Origin: an uncultured Eubacteriales bacterium
GTDB lineage: Bacteria; Bacillota; Clostridia; Oscillospirales; CAG-272
Reading direction: 5' to 3'
DNA length: 27,068 bases
NCBI GenBank assembly: GCA_934503195.1
Contig: CAKSVM010000043.1
Coordinates: 1 to 27,068 of the forward strand
Shown here: piece after piece, positions 23,598-27,068 of the stretch
How positions within the stretch are numbered: position 1 is the stretch's first letter
Layout: each line of letters opens with the position of its first letter
Position numbers and translations under genes: made by a program
The notes under the pieces: generated by a model
The model's input: the letters and a program-made list of their open reading frames with translations, nothing else
Told to the model about the DNA's origin: nothing
Databases searched by the model: none

Positions 23598-25058
23598 ATG
23601 AAAAAAGCAGCCTTAATCCTCGCCGCTCTTCTGGCGGTGTCGTTGATCCTCACCTCCTGCGGCGATACACCCTCCGATACCAAGGTCACGACAGGCGGCA
23701 GTGAGTCGACCGATCCGGTCACCGATGTGGTCGATTATCTCGACACTCTCCCGAAGGAAGATTACAACGGCTACGAGTTCCGGATAATCGCGCAGTCCTA
23801 TGATCAGCGTCCGAATCTTCCGCTCGCCGAGGAGGAGAACGGCGAGGTTCTCAACGACGCGATAATCCGCCGCAACCGCCTTGTAGAGGAAAGACTCGGA
23901 ATCAAGATTGTCAACTATCCCGACGACGACCGGGGCAAGGTGACCGAAAAAGTCAAAAGCACCGTTCTTGCCGATGATGACGCGTATGATCTTGTGATCA
24001 ACTCGGTCAACATCGGAATCAACACGCTCATGTCCGAGGGATGCCTTTATGACCTCTCCGCGCTGAAATATCTCGATTTCTCAAAGGAATGGTGGTGCGC
24101 CTCGGTAAACGAGGATTTCACGGTAAACGGACACCTTTACTTCACGACAGGTCCGCTCTCGCCCTTTTTCTACTATATGCCCGCCGCGGTCGCCTACAAC
24201 AAGACGCTGACCGATGAAAACGGAATCACCGGGCTTGAAGACCTCGTGAGAAGCGGAAAATGGACGTTTGACAAGCTGAAGGAACTCACGGTCGGGAAAA
24301 GCGTTGATATTAACGGCGACACGAAGATGACTGACGAGGATAAATACGCGATCGCCGGATCGGCCGGGGATTGCTATATGCTCGCGGGATTCGGCGAGAA
24401 AATGGCGGAGCGTGAAAACGACAGATTTGTGCTGAATATGGGAAAAGACGGTTTCATCACCAAACTTGAAGCTCTCGCCAAATATTTCTCGGATGAAAAG
24501 ACGTTCTTTAACTCTCAGAACACCGCAATCTTCCTTAATATGTTCGAATCCGATCGCGCGATGTTCATGCCGACTTCGATGAATAACCTTATCACCGGAT
24601 ATGACAGTGTCCCAAGCGCGCGTGAGATGAAGTCGGATTACGGAATCCTCCCGCTCCCGAAATACGATGAGGCTCAGGAGAAGTACTATACGATCGGCCA
24701 GCCCGCGGGGCCTTCGGGAATCGCCGTTCCGGCGTCCTGCCGCGATACAGACAGAACATCACTTGTAATGGAGACAATGGCGTACTACTCGAATGATCTA
24801 ATCCGCGAAGCGGCGTACGATAAGATTATCAAGGGCAAGGCGGCGCGCGTTGAGGGAACCGAAGATATGCTGGATATAGTCTACCACAATGTTTTTTTCG
24901 ATGTAAATTATGTCTTCAACTTTGGTAAGACTAAGGATCTCGTCACAACCGCGCTTGAAAACGGCGGCGAGAGCTTCTCGTCCTCCTATGCCTCCGCGCT
25001 TGAATCGGCGAACAAGGCGATCGACGATTACATGGAGCTTATAAACGATCTCGGATAA
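23598..25058 (+). CDS. Extracellular solute-binding lipoprotein (sugar-type)
   Basis: A 486-residue lipoprotein. The signal peptide ends in LTSC with lipidated Cys21, followed by a Thr/Ser-rich tether and then a two-lobed family 1-like binding protein. Typical elements are IIRRNRLVEERLGIKIV, YDLVINS, the region GKWTFDKLKEL and the late stretch YGILPLPKYDEAQEKYY with a proline-rich turn. Such proteins feed oligosaccharides to MalFG-type permeases, but no permease or ATPase gene is in the window; the next gene is a regulator with its own promoter. It must borrow a transporter encoded elsewhere or act as an accessory sensor. Its ribosome site AAAGGA lies 13 bases before ATG. Confidence 0.87.
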   Translation: MKKAALILAALLAVSLILTSCGDTPSDTKVTTGGSESTDPVTDVVDYLDTLPKEDYNGYEFRIIAQSYDQRPNLPLAEEENGEVLNDAIIRRNRLVEERLGIKIVNYPDDDRGKVTEKVKSTVLADDDAYDLVINSVNIGINTLMSEGCLYDLSALKYLDFSKEWWCASVNEDFTVNGHLYFTTGPLSPFFYYMPAAVAYNKTLTDENGITGLEDLVRSGKWTFDKLKELTVGKSVDINGDTKMTDEDKYAIAGSAGDCYMLAGFGEKMAERENDRFVLNMGKDGFITKLEALAKYFSDEKTFFNSQNTAIFLNMFESDRAMFMPTSMNNLITGYDSVPSAREMKSDYGILPLPKYDEAQEKYYTIGQPAGPSGIAVPASCRDTDRTSLVMETMAYYSNDLIREAAYDKIIKGKAARVEGTEDMLDIVYHNVFFDVNYVFNFGKTKDLVTTALENGGESFSSSYASALESANKAIDDYMELINDLG

Positions 25059-25098
25059 ACCGCAACCAAAGGTTGAGCTGACGTCTCTTACGCGTCGC

Positions 25099-25127
25099 TT
25101 GACCTTTTTGCCTTTCTGTGATATAAT
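25099..25127 (+). promoter_or_regulatory. Promoter of the XRE regulator
   Basis: TTGACC (25099-25104) and TATAAT (25122-25127) with a 17-base spacer, 11 of 12 consensus bases, 60 bases before the ATG at 25188. Confidence 0.72.
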
Positions 25128-25187
25128 TTTAGTTGTCAGGCGGCCGCCGGCAGACGAATACACATGAAACGCAGAAAGGACAGAATC

Positions 25188-26329
25188 ATGTCAATAGGAA
25201 AGAATATCCGAAAGCTCCGTGTCGAGCATGGATTCACGCAGAGCGAACTCGCCGAAAGACTCAACATGACCTCTCAGGCGGTCAGCAAGTGGGAAAACGA
25301 GACGAGTCTTCCCGACATTTCGCAGATAGTCCCGATCGCGAGCGTTTTCGGCGTCAGCACCGATATGCTCCTCGACCGCTCCGGATCAGACGTGGACGAG
25401 GCGGAAAAGATTGTCGGGACGGCGTATTCGCTGATCTCCTCCCCGCCAGACGCCGCGACGACCTTTGACGCGTGGACAAAGCTTCAGTCGGGACTGAAAC
25501 GCTTCCCGACAAGTCAGAAGCTCCTCTGTCAGAGCGTCGAACTCGGAATCACGCTCGCGCTCCCCGAAAACGGGAAGCTTTACTATCCCGAAAAAGCCGA
25601 CGGGATCTTCCGCGAAACTCTGCGTCAGGCGTCGCTGATCGTCTCGCTGTCAAAGAACGCGGCCGATATCCTCCGTGCTCGGATGATAATGGTCATGCTG
25701 AACGCGGCGTACGGCGACTACAATGAGGCCAGTCGTCAGGCGATAGATTCCCCGTGCGTTCCGACCTGACCTGCAGCCGCGTTAAGGCGTATATCGCGCG
25801 GTCAAAGAAGGATTCTGCGGCCGAGGAAGAATTCCTGGAAAATGACCTTTTCATGCACTCCGAGGCGATTCTCGACGACCTCGCGTCGCTTGGGAAAAGC
25901 TTCATGGCGCGTCGGAATCCCGACGCCGCGCTCGGATGCTTTGACACGGCACTCAAACTCATCGGTCTTTTCTTCGGCGAAGGCGGAAACGGACTTCACA
26001 GGCGCGAGGAGGGCGATCTTTACGCGCTTTCGGCCGAGTGTCAGATCAGTAAAGGCGACTGCTCTGCCGCTCTTGACGCTCTTGAAAGCATGGTCAGAGC
26101 GGATCTTGGCGTCGATTTGCCGGCCGGAAAAGGCGCGGATGATTCCGACGCCGGAAAAGAATTCCGCGTTCTTGAAGGCATGGATTCAGGCGGGATGCCA
26201 AAATCCGTGGCGATCGGCCGCGTGCTTGAAAAAATGTCCTCGCCCGCTCTTGCCCCGCTCACGCGCGAAGCGCGCTTTTGCGAGCTGATGACTCAGATAA
26301 ACGTCGCGGCTGAAAACCGTCCGGAATAA
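25188..26329 (+). pseudogene. XRE-family regulator with helical C-terminal domain, split by a -1 frameshift
   Basis: The N-terminal part has a clear XRE helix-turn-helix (residues about 5-60: TQSELAERLNMTSQAVSKWE), followed by a helical, repeat-like region. The frame closes at 25769, shortly after a CCCC run (25750-25753). The next frame, opening with GTG at 25754 and ending at 26329, continues the same helical region (VRSDLT..., FMARRNPDAALGCFDTALKL). Adding one C to the run would read SPVRSDLT and join both parts into about 380 residues. I therefore call one gene broken by a one-base loss, either genuine, phase-variable or a sequencing error. ATG 25188 is favoured over 25164 by AAAGGA 7 bases upstream. 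The target and signal are unknown. Confidence 0.72.
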
Positions 26330-26337
26330 AAGCGACC

Positions 26338-26366
26338 CGCGCCGCAAGCCTACGGCTTGCGGCGCG
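26338..26366 (-). terminator. 13-bp hairpin between converging genes
   Basis: CGCGCCGCAAGCC (26338-26350) and GGCTTGCGGCGCG (26354-26366) form a perfect 13-bp stem with a TAC loop, 9 bases after the XRE stop. No T run follows on the plus strand; on the minus strand a short TTTT comes a few bases after. It may serve both converging transcripts. The rest of 26367-26478 shows nothing I recognise. Confidence 0.5.
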
Positions 26367-26478
26367 GCGTCATGCACAGGCGGCGGCCGTCATTTTTTGT
26401 ACGAACTGCTTCCGGGCAAACCAATATCCCGACAAACGGCCGTCTCATCCTAACCCCCGTTTTTTGCAGAAACAACCC

Positions 26479-27068
26479 TCAAAGCAGCCAGCGGAACAAA
26501 TCCGTGAGCCGTATCGCATCAATCCCGAGTCCGTCCTTCCCGACCATGAGAATCTTTCCGACAATAGTCGGCGGAATAACTCCTTTGTCAATAAGCACGG
26601 CGATAGCGTTCAGTCTCTCGCGGACAATTTGGGACGAAGCGATGATGAACTCGGAAGTGACCGGATTCCCGTTTTTCTTGCGGAAGTGGTACCTTCCGTA
26701 GAGCTTTATGATAGCCTCGGGATTCGGCATTTCCTCCCATGTATCAGTGACATTTTTCCTCATCATCCGCTCAACCGCGGCCGGGGAAGCTCCCGCCTTC
26801 TTTCCGACAATCACATAGAGTCTCTTCGTGAACATATGTTCGAGCGAACTGTCCACAAGCACATTGCAGATCGCGATCGTTATGTACTCCGAGCCGACAC
26901 TTAATTCGCTAATTCCGATGTGACTTAAGAATACCTTTACGCAGTCCTCAATGTCGCTCTCACTGAAAAAAGCCGTGAATCCGGGTGAAGTGCGGTCGCA
27001 GAGCGTTCCCGAGTTCTTCCAGAGTCCGACAAACGCCGCGAATAATCCCAGCGCGATGCTCTTTGGTT
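26479..27068 (-). CDS. Protein with a Spo0A C-terminal-like DNA-binding domain (5' end outside the window)
   Basis: The frame stays open to the right edge, showing 195 C-terminal residues. The segment from about visible residue 45 (VKVFLSHIGISELSVGSEYI) through KRLYVIVGKKAGASPAAVERMMRKNV to NPVTSEFIIASSQIVRERL aligns in order with the Spo0A effector domain (the IGVPAHIKGYQYL, TASRVERAIRHA and KPTNSEFIAMVAD regions). Part of the recognition-helix region is less conserved (ERMMRKNVTDTW against ERAIRHAIEVAW). About 35 extra residues follow the domain, unlike canonical Spo0A. Whether an N-terminal receiver is present cannot be seen. It is probably a Spo0A-related regulator rather than the master sporulation factor itself. 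Confidence 0.7.
   Translation of the reverse strand, partial: PKSIALGLFAAFVGLWKNSGTLCDRTSPGFTAFFSESDIEDCVKVFLSHIGISELSVGSEYITIAICNVLVDSSLEHMFTKRLYVIVGKKAGASPAAVERMMRKNVTDTWEEMPNPEAIIKLYGRYHFRKKNGNPVTSEFIIASSQIVRERLNAIAVLIDKGVIPPTIVGKILMVGKDGLGIDAIRLTDLFRWLL

Noticed and set aside
1..27068. CRISPR array, prophage, toxin-antitoxin or restriction genes
   Set aside because: No regularly spaced repeats, phage structural genes, paired small toxin/antitoxin frames or nuclease motifs were seen in the parts read.

Overview
The window looks like a chromosomal segment of a strictly Gram-positive, probably gut-dwelling, anaerobic clostridium (Bacillota, Clostridia; Oscillospiraceae-like is my best guess, from gene content only). 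Reasons: three lipoprotein-type solute-binding or surface proteins, no outer-membrane genes, strong AGGAGG-type ribosome sites, many sigma-A promoters, a Spo0A-type DNA-binding domain, a VTC/DUF4956/Cthe_2159-type cassette, and moderately GC-rich coding sequence.

Layout. (1) 1-5208: a minus-strand operon of a VTC-type polyphosphate polymerase, a DUF4956 membrane protein, an OmpR-type response regulator and a histidine kinase, divergent from a plus-strand lipoprotein with a Cthe_2159-like carbohydrate-binding beta-helix. The shared intergenic region carries two back-to-back pairs of 11-bp-phased direct repeats, each exactly 9 bp from a -10 box; this is a strong candidate for autoregulation by the response regulator. 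(2) 5209-7534: the remnant of an AraC regulator (an internal deletion and a lost C-terminus, but intact promoter and RBS) divergent from an intact GH127-type beta-L-arabinofuranosidase. (3) 7577-16948: five consecutive ABC half-exporters (two probable pairs plus a fifth with its own perfect promoter), with no recognisable cargo gene. (4) 17152-21546: an operon for a CbiK-type chelatase, a flavodoxin, a FecCD permease, a FecE-type ATPase and a lipoprotein binding protein, behind a perfect consensus promoter with a dyad operator. No corrin-ring genes are present, so I read it as metal-tetrapyrrole (possibly haem) uptake with metal removal, or as siderophore/cobalamin-type uptake. (5) 21743-22615: tRNA-Ser(GGA) with promoter and terminator, followed by an IS200-type element whose transposase has two in-frame stops. 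(6) 22671-27068: an AraC regulator plus an orphan extracellular sugar-type binding protein, an XRE regulator split by a one-base frameshift at a C run, and the 3' part of a Spo0A-C-like gene.

A recurring feature is perfect TTGACA-N17-TATAAT promoters: six copies, two of them on the minus strand. The most system-like parts are the five-gene exporter array, the chelatase/flavodoxin/ABC importer operon and the polyphosphate two-component cassette with its symmetric regulatory site. Every function is inferred by reading the translations; nothing was searched against a database.
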